Source: an uncultured Bacteroidales bacterium
GTDB lineage: Bacteria; Bacteroidota; Bacteroidia; Bacteroidales; ML635J-15
NCBI GenBank assembly: GCA_905234755.1
Contig: CAJOIT010000002.1
Coordinates: 152,405 to 216,404, forward strand
Direction of reading: 5' to 3'
DNA length: 64,000 bases
In this document: piece after piece, positions 9,101-18,612 of the stretch
How positions within the stretch are numbered: position 1 is the first letter of the stretch
Layout: the number at the start of each line of letters is the position of its first letter
Made by a program: the position numbers and the translations under genes
Notes under the pieces: generated by a model
The model's database searches: none
What the model saw: the letters and a program-made list of their open reading frames with translations, nothing else
What the model was told of the DNA's origin: nothing

Positions 9101-10484
9101 CAAAACGAGAGTTAGCACTGAGACTAATTCCCGCCGTCATTTGCACCAACGCATTATTTTCTACTTTATACAATGCATTTCCCGCTATTGCGAAAAGACC
9201 ATTGTTGCATACCAAATCATTTACTGCTACTGCACTTTCAATGGTATCAACCACTGCCCCACCGCTAATTTTCAAGATTCCGAAATTTGTTGCAACATAA
9301 ACGAAATCAGCATCATCGGCGATTGCATTCACATTTGTCTGCGCCACAGCCGATACATTTATTCCAGCCTTACGCAAAAGCGAATTGTTGGTTCCAATCC
9401 AAACCGTATCGTTGTGCAGGCATATTGCATTAACTGTAAGGTTCTGTAAATTTCGCTTGTATGACAACCATGTGTAATCAGAAACCATGTTTATTCCGCC
9501 ATTTCCAGCAATGCACACCGTTCCTGCATTGTCGCCCCAAATGAAATTCGGCGTATGGTTAATCAAAGTGCGATTTGTGTGATAAGTTTCAGCATTTCCC
9601 TCAAAGTCCATGACTGCGATACCATTATGCATATCGGCGCACCATATTCTTTTGCTTGGCAGACTGCTGACCATAAGCTTTTCCGCTGAGAACTTATCAT
9701 TCAGCAAAACGCTTGATGTTCCATCGTACTTGTAAATTCCGTTTAGGTTTCCGTAAATGATGTTTTGTGCAAAATCCTCGCATACTGCTGACACACCAAC
9801 CGTTATGCCATCAATTGTAGTCCAAGTATCGTAGTCGTATGACATTATTCCCGTGCTAGTTGCTGCAAGCAAGTCCCCATTGAAACGCTGATACACACCA
9901 TACACAAACTTGCCAGAAAAAACATCGGAGAACGACTTAACATTTCCATCAGCACATATTTCTACCAATTTTCCATTGCTACTCACCCACGCATTCTGCC
10001 CACGATCAACAAAAACACCTGATACAACATTTGAATAATCGTAATCATCCAAAATTACTGTCGTAGTACCTGAATTGAACTCTATTACAGCTGTTGCTGT
10101 CGCGTACCAAAATCTGCCACCAGCAAGAGCTGAAATTTTTCTAATATTACTTCCCGTGAAATCGTTTTGCCACGCATTGCCATTGCTTATTGAAACTCCA
10201 GTTGTTGTAGCAACATAAACTTTTCCGTCAGGAGCAACACAAATGTCGTTTATAGAATTGCCAGCAAGCCCGTTTGCTGTTGTAATCACATTAAAACCAG
10301 TGCCCTCATACGAAACCAATCCGTTTCTAGTTCCGATTAAAATATTGCCATCAGCATCTTGGGCAATACAAGTCACCGTATCGGAAGGAAGAACCTGCTC
10401 GTAGCCAAACAAAACTGACGATTGTCCATATACACTCGCCAAGCAAGTGATAATAAATGCTAAAATTAGCGATAATCTTTTCAT
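6180..10484 (-). CDS. Large surface protein: two-component-type propeller, SprB repeats, T9SS sorting domain
   Basis: 1434 residues from the ATG at 10484; an upstream in-frame ATG at 10547 would place 21 residues before the signal peptide MKRLSLILAFIITCLASVYG and is rejected. The N-terminal ~560 residues are repetitive beta-propeller blades (DGNILIGTRNGLVSY, DGKVYVATTTGVS). The middle carries about seven SprB-like repeats (for example ITCYGAENGSIS, ITCYGASNGAIS, ATCNGASNGAIS). A fibronectin-like segment follows, and the last ~80 residues are a T9SS type A sorting domain (SAYPNPFGDEITIEF ending HTIKISKQ). The protein is therefore exported by the type IX system to the cell surface; SprB repeats are known from gliding adhesins. 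A promoter element lies 27 bases upstream of the start. Confidence 0.88.
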   Translation of the reverse strand: MKRLSLILAFIITCLASVYGQSSVLFGYEQVLPSDTVTCIAQDADGNILIGTRNGLVSYEGTGFNVITTANGLAGNSINDICVAPDGKVYVATTTGVSISNGNAWQNDFTGSNIRKISALAGGRFWYATATAVIEFNSGTTTVILDDYDYSNVVSGVFVDRGQNAWVSSNGKLVEICADGNVKSFSDVFSGKFVYGVYQRFNGDLLAATSTGIMSYDYDTWTTIDGITVGVSAVCEDFAQNIIYGNLNGIYKYDGTSSVLLNDKFSAEKLMVSSLPSKRIWCADMHNGIAVMDFEGNAETYHTNRTLINHTPNFIWGDNAGTVCIAGNGGINMVSDYTWLSYKRNLQNLTVNAICLHNDTVWIGTNNSLLRKAGINVSAVAQTNVNAIADDADFVYVATNFGILKISGGAVVDTIESAVAVNDLVCNNGLFAIAGNALYKVENNALVQMTAGISLSANSRFVKTASGNMYITVGSGIASFNPSGSPIAELIEPGLPQDIVSAAACDENVYVLLSNGKIYEYSTIWSEVAEGNYQSIASAGNGVVWAICNNGNVARICIDCNTEFTISSQSETCDGSSNASMTISASGASAYSIDNGENWQTSGSFASISGGYKHILAKNSAGKIIADSVFFVEYGTALQNQNLTYIQPDCFGETGSLSLSNLGASTFVWENGNTSATERTNLGAGNYSVTITSGTCTRILAATVVEKDQILTNATSDNLLCNGDNSGRISLNVSGGTSPYTYAWNNNAETATIDNLAANEYSCTVTDRNYCTVSQSFTITQPDLLSVQAEASNITCYGAENGSISVSVTGGTLAYNYSWNDGIATEDRTNLSSGNYSLTITDANGCMASVSRSISQPSALDVTANQTNITCYGASNGAISTTVEGGSEPYLYTWQDGANTSDRANIFAGVYSLTVTDANSCVATLSVNIIEPAELIASAQLSPTTCAGANDAQLSASATGGTGVYAQYFWLNENLTPVCLQQQYQNVAPGTYYLVAKDSHNCTDTIQVVVEDAEPHNFGVSVTDATCNGASNGAISITPNSGFSFAWSNGISNTNNANSLSAGNYSVSITDADNCTTVIDTVVTEPEMQLIGSFEDMVLCEGQTYALDAGSYASYQWSNDATSQTVVVDAEGDYSVTVTDNMGCRLYDEANISFRRPYTGDKLALASVTESNSVILRWNKTENQGTASYRVYRDSGDGFSQIATVGFNNESMYEDTAVNVAEQYYKYKVTAVSNCGDESEVNDFHRTIVLAAICDNNNVCNLNWSPYMGITETFTYLLAGDSPETLEVVDSVLFSTYNYIQMNQYEGGTYYRIMIKMSHPLVLGDVTYDRIYSNIVRCGGNDEPPIDPPVAINIDKIGDISAYPNPFGDEITIEFSVNGAETVAYEVVNTLGQIVIEGKNVESPIKFGSELNAGMYFARLRVGDEVHTIKISKQ

Positions 10485-10510
10485 TTGAATAAAATTTTCT
10501 TGTATTGTCG

Positions 10511-10518
10511 CAAATGTA
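10511..10518 (-). promoter_or_regulatory. -7 promoter element for the SprB/T9SS protein
   Basis: On the minus strand this reads TACATTTG, matching the Bacteroidetes -7 consensus TAnnTTTG, 27-34 bases upstream of the chosen ATG at 10484. No TTTG was seen at -33. Its position supports the start at 10484 rather than 10547. Confidence 0.55.
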
Positions 10519-10662
10519 TGAAAATTATCGTTTCGGATGAAACGCATTTTCGTAAAGTTATCATCATGCGGTTGATAACAAGTTCAATAAGTCTCCTTAA
10601 CAGAAAAAAACATGAATTTGAAAATTGTAATTATTTTTTCAACAAAATTTATGGAAGTTGCA

Positions 10663-10670
10663 TAAATTTG
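10663..10670 (+). promoter_or_regulatory. -7 promoter element for serS
   Basis: TAAATTTG matches TAnnTTTG and ends 23 bases before the serS ATG at 10694. It is divergent from the promoter of the SprB protein, with about 145 bases between them. No clear -33 TTTG. Confidence 0.6.
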
Positions 10671-10693
10671 CACCCGATTAAATTTTTCAGAAA

Positions 10694-11959
10694 ATGCTTA
10701 CATTAAAGTTAATACGCGACGACAAGGATTTCGTCATCAATCGTCTGAAAATTAAGAATTTCGACGCAACAGAATTAGTAGAAAAAATCATAGCCTGCGA
10801 TGATCGCCGCAAGGAATGTCAGTTTGCAAAAGACAACATACTGAAGGAATTGAACACCATAGCAAAGCAAGTTGGTCAACTTTTCGCACAAGGCAAGAAG
10901 GACGAAGCCGAACAGGCAAAATCTAAGACTGCCGAAATGAAGGATCAAGTGAAGGAACTTGAAGCAAAGCAAGCAGAAGCCGAAAAGGAACTCAACGGCT
11001 ACATGGTGCTTCTTCCAAACACTCCGCACGAATCCGTTCCACTAGGAAAGGGCGAAGATGACAATGTTGTTGAAAAGATGGGCGGAACTATTCCAGAACT
11101 CAAGTTCAAGAAACCGCATTGGGAAATCATAAAAGATTTGAATATCATCAACTTCGACCTCGGCACAAAGATTACAGGCGCAGGATTCCCCGTATATCTG
11201 GGCAAGGGCGCAAAATTACAGCGCGCACTCATAACATTCTTCCTCGATGAAGCCGAAAAGGCAGGTTATGCCGAAGTTCTTCCCCCACTGATGGTCAACG
11301 AGGACAGCGGTTACGGAACAGGTCAACTTCCCGACAAGGAAGGACAGATGTACCATGCAACAGTTGACAACTACTACCTCATCCCAACTGCAGAAGTTCC
11401 TGTAACCAACCTTTACCGCGATGTCATCCTCAACGAGAAGGATTTCCCGATAAAGAATGTTGCTTACTCGGCATGTTTCCGCCGCGAAGCAGGTTCGTGG
11501 GGTGCAAATGTACGCGGACTTAACCGTCTGCACGAATTCGACAAGGTGGAAATCGTACAGATTCGCAAACCAGAAGATTCTTACGAAGCACTGGAAGAAA
11601 TGAAGGCTCACGTAGAAGGTCTGCTCATTAAGTTGGGACTGCCATACCGCATTCTTCGTCTCTGCGGTGGCGACATTAGCTTTACCTCATCGCTTACATT
11701 CGATTTTGAGGTATTCTCGGCAGCACAGGAAAAGTGGCTCGAAGTAAGTTCTGTTTCTAACTTTGAAGACTTCCAGGCAAACCGTCTGAAACTCAGATAC
11801 CGCACAGCCGACAAGAAAACCCAACTTTGCCACACTTTGAACGGAAGCGCATTGGCATTGCCGAGAATCATGGCTGCAATCATTGAAAACTACCAGACCG
11901 AAGACGGAATTATAGTTCCTGAAGTGCTGAGGAAATATACAGGATTTGACAAGATTTAA
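10694..11959 (+). CDS. serS: Seryl-tRNA synthetase
   Basis: 421 residues, the usual length for SerRS, which charges tRNA-Ser (and tRNA-Sec) with serine in the cytoplasm. Residues ~25-105 form the long antiparallel coiled-coil tRNA-binding arm (Lys/Glu/Ala-rich). The class II catalytic core follows: motif 2 FRREAGSWGANVRGLNRLHEF and the motif 3 region NGSALALPRIMAAIIENYQ. The start is fixed by MLTLKLIRDDKDFV, a standard SerRS N-terminus. Monocistronic: a promoter element precedes it and a hairpin terminator lies about 155 bases after the stop. Confidence 0.97.
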   Translation: MLTLKLIRDDKDFVINRLKIKNFDATELVEKIIACDDRRKECQFAKDNILKELNTIAKQVGQLFAQGKKDEAEQAKSKTAEMKDQVKELEAKQAEAEKELNGYMVLLPNTPHESVPLGKGEDDNVVEKMGGTIPELKFKKPHWEIIKDLNIINFDLGTKITGAGFPVYLGKGAKLQRALITFFLDEAEKAGYAEVLPPLMVNEDSGYGTGQLPDKEGQMYHATVDNYYLIPTAEVPVTNLYRDVILNEKDFPIKNVAYSACFRREAGSWGANVRGLNRLHEFDKVEIVQIRKPEDSYEALEEMKAHVEGLLIKLGLPYRILRLCGGDISFTSSLTFDFEVFSAAQEKWLEVSSVSNFEDFQANRLKLRYRTADKKTQLCHTLNGSALALPRIMAAIIENYQTEDGIIVPEVLRKYTGFDKI

Positions 11960-11965
11960 AATAGT

Positions 11966-12096
11966 GTTTCTGGTTTAACTTCGTTGAGGGCTACGCCGTT
12001 CTAATTTCTAATTTCTGATTGTGCAAACCAGAAATTTAGAAACACAGAAACTTAGAAACAGGCGAAGCCTATAGAAACCAAGAAACTTAGAAACTA
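11966..12096. repeat. GAAAC mini-hairpin repeat, copies 2a and 2b in convergent orientation
   Basis: The left half is the reverse complement form (GTTTCTGGTTT, then GGC-TAC-GCC at 11989-11997, then TTCTAATTTCTAATTTC). The right half from 12027 is the forward form (AGAAATTTAGAAAC, AGAAACTTAGAAAC, then AGGC-GAA-GCCT at 12060-12070, then ATAGAAACC). On its own strand the left hairpin has a GTA loop and the right one a GAA loop, so both fit a GNA triloop. Two copies meeting head to head are seen only here. Confidence 0.8.
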
Positions 12097-12113
12097 TTTA
12101 TTTGACTGTTCAC

Positions 12114-12145
12114 AAAAAAGTCGGATTACATGCCGGCTTTTTTTA
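12114..12145 (+). terminator. Rho-independent terminator downstream of serS
   Basis: Stem AAAAAAGTCGG (12114-12124), loop ATTACATG, stem CCGGCTTTTTTT, followed by T-rich DNA; one G-T pair in the stem. It overlaps the more upstream ATG at 12130 of the recJ frame, which supports the later recJ start at 12184. Confidence 0.7.
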
Positions 12146-12183
12146 TTTTTAATATTATTTTTACCACCCCAAAATTGAAGACG

Positions 12184-13908
12184 ATGACGGAAAAGCTTTG
12201 GACAGTTAAGGAATGTAACGACAGCCGGTCAGTTGAACGGTTGATGAAAGATGTTGGAGTGGACAAACTTATAGCGACCTTGCTTGTTCAGCGCGGAGTA
12301 CACGACTACGATGAAGCAAAACGTTTTTTCCGTCCTCAGCTCGATGACCTTTACGATCCTTTCCTGATGAAGGACATGGACAAAGCCGTAGACCGTCTTA
12401 CTCGCGCAATCGACAACCACGAAAAAATATTGATTTTCGGTGACTACGATGTAGATGGCACAACAGCCACAGCACTTATGCTGCGCTACCTGAAAAAACA
12501 GAACGCAAATGTCGATTTCTACATTCCCGACCGCTACTTGGAAGGCTATGGACTTTCGACACAGGGTATCGACTACGCTACAGCAAATGGAATTACGCTA
12601 CTTATTACTGTTGACTGCGGAATAAAGGGAAACGACAAGATTGATTACGCCAATAGCAAAGGTATAGATGTGATTGTGTGCGACCACCACACCGTTGGTG
12701 ATGAACTGCCAAACGCATACGCCGTTCTCGACCCCAAGCGCCCCGATTGTGGCTATCCGTTCAACGAACTTTCAGGCTGTGGCGTGGCATTCAAATTATT
12801 GCAGGGTTACATACAAAAACATAAGCTCGACATCGAGGATATAACATGCTATCTTGACCTTGTTGCCGTAAGCATCGGCTCTGACATTGTGCCGATAATC
12901 GGCGAAAATAGAATTCTTGCCTTCTACGGATTACAGAAACTGAATACATCGCCTTGCACAGGGCTTGAAAGCATAATCGACCTGACCGATTTGAGCAACA
13001 AGGAAATACAAATCAACGACATTGTTTTCAAGATTGGTCCTAGAATAAACGCAGCCGGGCGTATCGACACTGGCAAGACCGCCGTAGAACTGCTGATTAC
13101 CACTGACCGCGACTTTGCATTGCAAATAGGCAATTCCATTGATGGGATGAATAGCTACCGTAAGGAAATAGACCGCAACATCACCGAAGAAGCTATTGCT
13201 CAAATCGAATCAGACGAGACATTGAAAAATGCCTATTCTACCGTTGTATTCTCACCAAACTGGCATAAGGGGGTTGTTGGAATCGTAGCATCGAGACTTA
13301 CCGAAACATACTACAGACCGACAATAGTGCTTACCGAAAACAATGGACTCATAGTAGGTTCTGCTCGCTCGGTAGAAGGCTTCGACCTGTACAGCGCCGT
13401 CACTGCATGCAGCGACCTGCTCGAAAGTTTTGGCGGTCACACATACGCAGCAGGACTGTCGATGCAAAAAGAAAACCTTGAAGCATTCAAGCAAAGATTC
13501 GAAAAGTATGTACGCGAAAATATTACCGAGGAACAAAGGCATCCTATAATTCGCATCGACACAGAAATAATGATAAAGGAGATTACTCCAAAAAACTACC
13601 GCATACTTAAACAGTTTGCTCCTTTTGGACCTGGCAACATGTCTCCGGTTTTCGCCTCACGGCAAATTTACGACAACGGCATGGGCAGACAAATCGGCAA
13701 AAACCTCGAACACCTGAAACTAAAAATCGTTCAGCAGGTTGGCGACAACAATTGTATCGATGGAGTAGGATTCGGATTCGGCAACTGCTACGAAACCATT
13801 TCCGACTACAAGCCATTCGACATCTGCTACCACATTGCCGAAAACAATTTCATGAACCAAACCACACTGCAGATACAATTGCTAGATATAAAAAGTAATG
13901 GCAATTAA
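12184..13908 (+). CDS. recJ: Single-stranded-DNA-specific 5'-3' exonuclease RecJ
   Basis: 574 residues from ATG 12184; an in-frame ATG at 12130 lies inside a terminator hairpin and is rejected. RecJ degrades single-stranded DNA 5' to 3' in recombination and mismatch repair using two Mn ions. DHH-family motifs are present in order: GDYDVDGTTA, TVDCG, VCDHHT (the DHH signature) and a later Asp region DLVAVSIGSDIVP. The DHHA1 domain then shows GPRINAAGRI, GSARSVEGFDL and the ESFGGHTYAAG motif. A C-terminal OB-like domain ends the protein. The gene converges with the DUF748 gene across a shared hairpin. Confidence 0.95.
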   Translation: MTEKLWTVKECNDSRSVERLMKDVGVDKLIATLLVQRGVHDYDEAKRFFRPQLDDLYDPFLMKDMDKAVDRLTRAIDNHEKILIFGDYDVDGTTATALMLRYLKKQNANVDFYIPDRYLEGYGLSTQGIDYATANGITLLITVDCGIKGNDKIDYANSKGIDVIVCDHHTVGDELPNAYAVLDPKRPDCGYPFNELSGCGVAFKLLQGYIQKHKLDIEDITCYLDLVAVSIGSDIVPIIGENRILAFYGLQKLNTSPCTGLESIIDLTDLSNKEIQINDIVFKIGPRINAAGRIDTGKTAVELLITTDRDFALQIGNSIDGMNSYRKEIDRNITEEAIAQIESDETLKNAYSTVVFSPNWHKGVVGIVASRLTETYYRPTIVLTENNGLIVGSARSVEGFDLYSAVTACSDLLESFGGHTYAAGLSMQKENLEAFKQRFEKYVRENITEEQRHPIIRIDTEIMIKEITPKNYRILKQFAPFGPGNMSPVFASRQIYDNGMGRQIGKNLEHLKLKIVQQVGDNNCIDGVGFGFGNCYETISDYKPFDICYHIAENNFMNQTTLQIQLLDIKSNGN

Positions 13909-13990
13909 CAAATTGTCATCCCTAGACAACGCCCCCAATATTGCTATACACTAGCCACTACGAGCATCAAATATCATGAATATTGAGCAA

Positions 13991-14020
13991 AAAAACGCAC
14001 CGTTTCCGATGCGTTTTTCT
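13991..14020. terminator. Bidirectional terminator between recJ and the DUF748 gene
   Basis: A 9-base-pair perfect stem, AAAAACGCA (13991-13999) with TGCGTTTTT (14010-14018), loop of 10 bases. A-rich DNA on the left and T-rich DNA on the right let it work for both convergent genes. Confidence 0.8.
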
Positions 14021-14040
14021 TTTATAACAAAATCTATTAT

Positions 14041-16266
14041 TTATTCATCAAGTTCTATGTCGTCAACATTGTCGGGCAAGTCCATACCGAACTTGATTGT
14101 AATTCGGCTCTTGTCGGGACTTGCTTCGTCGATGGGAAGAAATGAAAGTTTGTCAGCAGGAATGCCTTGTCCAACAAAGTATTCCCTCAAGTTTCTTTCT
14201 CTCATGCTATTCATCATCTTGTACATGCCTTCGATTTCCGAACCAGAATACAACTTGTTGGCCGCTTCGGTAGTATTTCTGACATTAGCCTTCTCTTTTG
14301 CGTAGTCCACCAACTTCGGGTCTTTGTCCCTTATCGCCTGAATAGCCTTGTACTCCTCGACTGTAAGTTCTTCGCGAATTTTGCCATTTGTTTCAAGGAA
14401 ATAGTCCATCTTCAAGCGGAAAAGTGCAATCTGGTTCAGATTGGTAGTCCTGTCAAGAGACTGCGTTATCGACATTTTTACATCTGGCTTGCTCGAAAGA
14501 ATGTCTTTCAGTTCTTCCGACAACTTGTTTAGTTGCTGATAGTTCTCAACAGTCAAACTGCGGTCGGTAATATCCATGTACATATCGCGGAAATTGTCCT
14601 CTGCACCATTTTTCTTGAATGCATCGAACGGACTAGTCGCGATCTTCACCATCAAGTTGCAGAAGGTCTTCCAGATGAGTTTACCTATCTTGAATGACGG
14701 GTCGTCGATGTTGCCGGTAACTGGAAGGTCAATTGAAATCTTCTTGTTTCTGTCGGACAAAATGTAAAGACCTGCCTTCAATGGAATGTTGCCATACTCT
14801 GCTTTCACATCCTTGCGTTTTTTCTCAACCGTGCAGTTCAAAATGTTGAGTTCGTTCGAACTGTTGAGATAGTTGTTTGTGATGGTGCTTATGCTCGACA
14901 GCGACAAAATACCGTCGGTAAGAGGATATGCTGTATAATGTACACAATACGGCGACAAATCCTTCAACTTTATGTTCTTAAGTGAAACATTGAGTTTCAT
15001 GTTAGAGAAGTTAGACAGCGAACCAACAAACGAACCTTTCAGTTCGCCCTTGTCTCCGACCTGAGCTTTCAGCTTGGCATCGAACTGCGAAACAAGGTTC
15101 AGGTTGTTTGCATTTACATTGATGCTTGTTATCGGAAGCACAAACTTTTCGAGCAAGGAGTTGTCGGTATATACGATGCTGGAATTGTCAAGTGTAAATT
15201 TCTTGATAGTCAAGTTCATGTCACCGCTAGATTCTGCCTTGTCTTCCTCTTCGTCTGCAGTATCCTCGATGAAAAGATTATCGATGTTGTCGTGCAGAGT
15301 GTCGTATATAATGTACTCAGTCTTTATTCCGTCGATAAGTATTTCGTTGAAGGCAAACAAGCTCTTTTCGGTATCAATCTTATCAATTCCAACCTTTATC
15401 TTATTTGCTGTAATGACATCGTTTTCATCCATATCCTTCAATACGATGTCGTTGATTTCAACATCTCCGTTTGCAACAATGTTCATTATGTGTTCGGTAG
15501 AACCTTTGACAGAAATCTTGGATGTGAGTTTGCCGTCGAACGATGAAACATTCATGCTTTCCTTGAGATATGGGAAAACTGGTGCGAGCGAGAAGTCCTC
15601 TAGGTCAATATCGAGGGCGTATTTGCCGTTTTCCATTCCGTAGGCCACTTGAAGTCCGAGTTTTCCACCTTCGGCAAAGTCAAGGTTTATACCAACGTCG
15701 GTATCTTCGCCGCTGAAGTAGATATGCGGGATTTCCAACTGCAGGTTGCCCATATTAAACTGGCTGCCAATCGCAACATCGCGATAGTCAACTTCTCCAC
15801 CCTTCAAGGTAATGTCGTTCAGGTTGATAATCCAGTTGGTACTGTCCTCTTCTTCAGGTTCTTCCTCATCGGAAGCATAGAAGTCGATTAGACTGTCGAA
15901 GTTGAACGCATCGCCATCCTGAATAATCACAGCCTTGGGATTGATAAGGGTAATCTCGTTGAGTTTAACCTCGTTGCTGATGAGTTTGAACGGGTTTATC
16001 TTCACAATAAGCGTATCGAACGAGCAAAACTCTTCCTTGTCGTCCAACTCCATCATTTTCAATCCCATGATTTTCACCTTGCCGACAAAGAGATTGGTCC
16101 TTATCTTCTCGACCGTTACCGTACGTCCGCAAAGTTCCTTGCAGTGGTTGTTGATGTAACTCTTTGCAATAGGTCCTGCAGCGAAGTTTACTATTATGAG
16201 CAGTATCAGGATTACTCCAATGATAATGCACGGAATTTTAATGGCTTTCTTTACACCAGGTTTCAT
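14041..16266 (-). CDS. AsmA-like envelope protein (DUF748 type)
   Basis: 741 residues with one N-terminal membrane segment (IPCIIIGVILILLIIVNFAAG, residues ~11-31) and a long periplasmic body of repeated beta structure. Phrases such as LNDITLKGGEVDYRDVAIG, LNISL-type sheets and VTGNIDDPSFKIGKLIWK are characteristic of DUF748/AsmA proteins. The last ~150 residues are helical. AsmA-family proteins are thought to bridge the periplasm and move phospholipid or affect outer-membrane assembly; that role is known for relatives, not shown here. The gene follows purL by 15 bases on the same strand and may be co-transcribed. Confidence 0.7.
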   Translation of the reverse strand: MKPGVKKAIKIPCIIIGVILILLIIVNFAAGPIAKSYINNHCKELCGRTVTVEKIRTNLFVGKVKIMGLKMMELDDKEEFCSFDTLIVKINPFKLISNEVKLNEITLINPKAVIIQDGDAFNFDSLIDFYASDEEEPEEEDSTNWIINLNDITLKGGEVDYRDVAIGSQFNMGNLQLEIPHIYFSGEDTDVGINLDFAEGGKLGLQVAYGMENGKYALDIDLEDFSLAPVFPYLKESMNVSSFDGKLTSKISVKGSTEHIMNIVANGDVEINDIVLKDMDENDVITANKIKVGIDKIDTEKSLFAFNEILIDGIKTEYIIYDTLHDNIDNLFIEDTADEEEDKAESSGDMNLTIKKFTLDNSSIVYTDNSLLEKFVLPITSINVNANNLNLVSQFDAKLKAQVGDKGELKGSFVGSLSNFSNMKLNVSLKNIKLKDLSPYCVHYTAYPLTDGILSLSSISTITNNYLNSSNELNILNCTVEKKRKDVKAEYGNIPLKAGLYILSDRNKKISIDLPVTGNIDDPSFKIGKLIWKTFCNLMVKIATSPFDAFKKNGAEDNFRDMYMDITDRSLTVENYQQLNKLSEELKDILSSKPDVKMSITQSLDRTTNLNQIALFRLKMDYFLETNGKIREELTVEEYKAIQAIRDKDPKLVDYAKEKANVRNTTEAANKLYSGSEIEGMYKMMNSMRERNLREYFVGQGIPADKLSFLPIDEASPDKSRITIKFGMDLPDNVDDIELDE

Positions 16267-16281
16267 CGTATTATCAATTAA

Positions 16282-18513
16282 TTATTTTTCCATTATCTTG
16301 CCGATGGCATTGTCGTACAGTTCCTTGGCATCCTTTATGAATCCGAACGATTCGTCATCGATTCTCAGTTCGCCCTTGGTAACATGACCGAGGAGAGAGA
16401 ACGGAACTTTTTCCTTCATCATAAAGTCAACAAAATCGTCTTCCTGGTCTTCGTTCATCGAAACTACAACGCGGCCTTGCGATTCTCCAAAGAGGAAAGC
16501 ATCGGTGCGGAATTCGCTCGCTGTAGTTATGTCGAAACCAAGGTTCTTTGGCATTGCCGACTCGAGCAAAGTTATGTACAAACCGCCGTCTGAAACATCG
16601 TGCATCGACTTCACAAGTTTCTTTGCTGCAAGAACCTGCAACAATTTTGACAGTTTTACTTCAAAATCGAGGTCGAACTTAGGTGCCGGAGACTTCTTCA
16701 CCCTATGATATGAATATAGGTATTCGGAGCAGTTGATATCATCTGCACTTTCGCCAATCATGTAAATTACATCGCCCTTGCGGTCGAAGTTCAGCGGAAC
16801 ATGGTTGTTCTTGTCGGACAAAATGCCCAACATACCGATTACTGGAGTCGGGTCAACTGGTTCGGTCTTGCCTGCGATTGTGGTCTGGTTGTAGAACGAT
16901 ACGTTACCGCCAGTAACTGGTGTGTCGAAAGCACGGCATGCTTCGCCCATTCCCTTTATAGACATTACGAACTGCCAATATGCCTGCGGATTATATGGAG
17001 AACCGAAGTTCATGCAGTCGGTAATTGCCACTGGTTTTGCGCCTGTACATGCGATATTTCTTGCTGCCTCGGCAACTGCTATTGCTGTACCCTTTTCTGG
17101 GTCGGCCTTAACATAACGACTGTTGCAGTCGGTTGTGAGTGCAAGTGCCGTGTTGGTGCCCTTTACATTTACCATACCTGCATCCGATGGCTTGTTGGTA
17201 GTCATGTTTACGGTACGAACCATAGAGTCGTACTGCTCGTAAACCCAACGCTTTGATGCGATGTTCGGATGTCCTGTGAGGAATGTTGCAACATCGTGCA
17301 AGTCAACATCTTCCTCTGGAATTGAATTTATGTCGAAATGCTTGTAGTCCTTCATGAATTCAGGCTCAACATATTCGCGCTCGTAAACAGGTGCACCACC
17401 GCCAAGAACAAGGCTCTCGGCAGGAACTTCAGCTACAACTTCGCCCTTGTAAGAGAAGATGAGCTTGTCCTCGTCGATAACTTCACCGATTCTTGCACAG
17501 TTGAGGTCCCATTTTGCAAATATTTCCTCAACAATATGTTCCTTGCCCTTCTTTATGCAGACAAGCATTCTCTCCTGCGATTCCGAAAGTAGGATTTCCC
17601 ATGCTTCCATGTTGTTCTGACGCAATGGAACAAGCGAAAGGTCGATGTTCATACCGCTTTCGCCCTTTGCCGACATTTCGGATGTCGAGCAGATGATACC
17701 TGCTGCACCCATATCCTGCATACCAACTATTGCGTCGGTCTTTGCGAGTTCCAAAGATGCTTCGAGCAAAAGTTTTTCCTGGAACGGGTCGCCCACCTGA
17801 ATTGATGGAATGTCGTCGGCAGAATCTTCGGTGAGGTCGGCTGATGCAAATGTAGCACCGTGAATACCGTCCTTGCCAGTTGAAGAACCAACGATATAAA
17901 TAGGATTGCCCTTGCCTTTTGCGATTGCCGAAATCATGTCGTTCTTGTCCATGATACCTACCGACATTGCATTTACAAGCGGGTTGGTGTTGTACGATTC
18001 GTCGAAATTGACTTCTCCACCAAGTACCGGTACACCAAAAGCGTTTCCATAGTCACCAATACCTTTAACAACGCGGCGAAGCAACCATTTTGTGTGCTCG
18101 TTTTGGATGTTTCCGAAACGCAGCGAGTTGAGTTGTGCTACAGGACGAGCACCCATTGTGAAAATATCGCGGTTGATACCTCCAACGCCAGTCGCGGCAC
18201 CCTGATATGGTTCTACTGCTGACGGATGGTTGTGGGATTCAATCTTAAAAGCACAAGCGAGTCCGTTGCCTATATCGACCAAACCTGCGTTTTCTTCACC
18301 AGCACCAGTAAGCAAGCAACCACCTTTGCGAGGAAGCGTCTTAATCCAGCGGATTGAGTTTTTGTACGAAGCATGTTCGCTCCACATTACTGAATAAATG
18401 CTTAGCTCGGTGTAGTTCGGTGTCCTGCCAAGCAGTTGTTTTATTTTTTCAAATTCTTCTTCGTTGAGACCTAAAGCTTTAGCATCCGAAAATTCAATGT
18501 TCTCCTTCGACAT
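16282..18513 (-). CDS. purL: Phosphoribosylformylglycinamidine synthase, small-type PurL
   Basis: 743 residues from the ATG at 18513 ([11 protein letters not shown]); an in-frame start 33 bases upstream lies beside the promoter element and is rejected. Catalyses ATP-dependent conversion of FGAR to FGAM in purine synthesis. Motifs: [37 protein letters not shown] and a repeat of the two-domain AIRS-like fold (AIADCMNFG-like [20 protein letters not shown]). It is the small form that lacks the fused glutaminase; such enzymes require separate PurQ and PurS subunits, neither of which is in this window. Confidence 0.95.
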   Translation of the reverse strand: MSKENIEFSDAKALGLNEEEFEKIKQLLGRTPNYTELSIYSVMWSEHASYKNSIRWIKTLPRKGGCLLTGAGEENAGLVDIGNGLACAFKIESHNHPSAVEPYQGAATGVGGINRDIFTMGARPVAQLNSLRFGNIQNEHTKWLLRRVVKGIGDYGNAFGVPVLGGEVNFDESYNTNPLVNAMSVGIMDKNDMISAIAKGKGNPIYIVGSSTGKDGIHGATFASADLTEDSADDIPSIQVGDPFQEKLLLEASLELAKTDAIVGMQDMGAAGIICSTSEMSAKGESGMNIDLSLVPLRQNNMEAWEILLSESQERMLVCIKKGKEHIVEEIFAKWDLNCARIGEVIDEDKLIFSYKGEVVAEVPAESLVLGGGAPVYEREYVEPEFMKDYKHFDINSIPEEDVDLHDVATFLTGHPNIASKRWVYEQYDSMVRTVNMTTNKPSDAGMVNVKGTNTALALTTDCNSRYVKADPEKGTAIAVAEAARNIACTGAKPVAITDCMNFGSPYNPQAYWQFVMSIKGMGEACRAFDTPVTGGNVSFYNQTTIAGKTEPVDPTPVIGMLGILSDKNNHVPLNFDRKGDVIYMIGESADDINCSEYLYSYHRVKKSPAPKFDLDFEVKLSKLLQVLAAKKLVKSMHDVSDGGLYITLLESAMPKNLGFDITTASEFRTDAFLFGESQGRVVVSMNEDQEDDFVDFMMKEKVPFSLLGHVTKGELRIDDESFGFIKDAKELYDNAIGKIMEK

Positions 18514-18545
18514 GGTATATGTTTTTTTTGTTATCAAATAAGCCA

Positions 18546-18553
18546 CAAAGTTA
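18546..18553 (-). promoter_or_regulatory. -7 promoter element for purL
   Basis: Minus-strand TAACTTTG, matching TAnnTTTG, 33 bases upstream of the purL ATG at 18513. No -33 TTTG found. No purine riboswitch or PUR-box-like palindrome was recognised in the short leader. Confidence 0.6.
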
Positions 18554-18612
18554 AGATTAATTTTGTGTGTTTTGGTTTGAATGACGATTTTTTTTGAACA
18601 AAATTTAAGGCA

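Noticed and set aside
6300..9450. Several plus-strand frames of 70-120 codons within the SprB/T9SS protein gene
   Set aside because: Antisense shadows of a repetitive gene; Cys/Tyr/Ile-rich composition and no start context.
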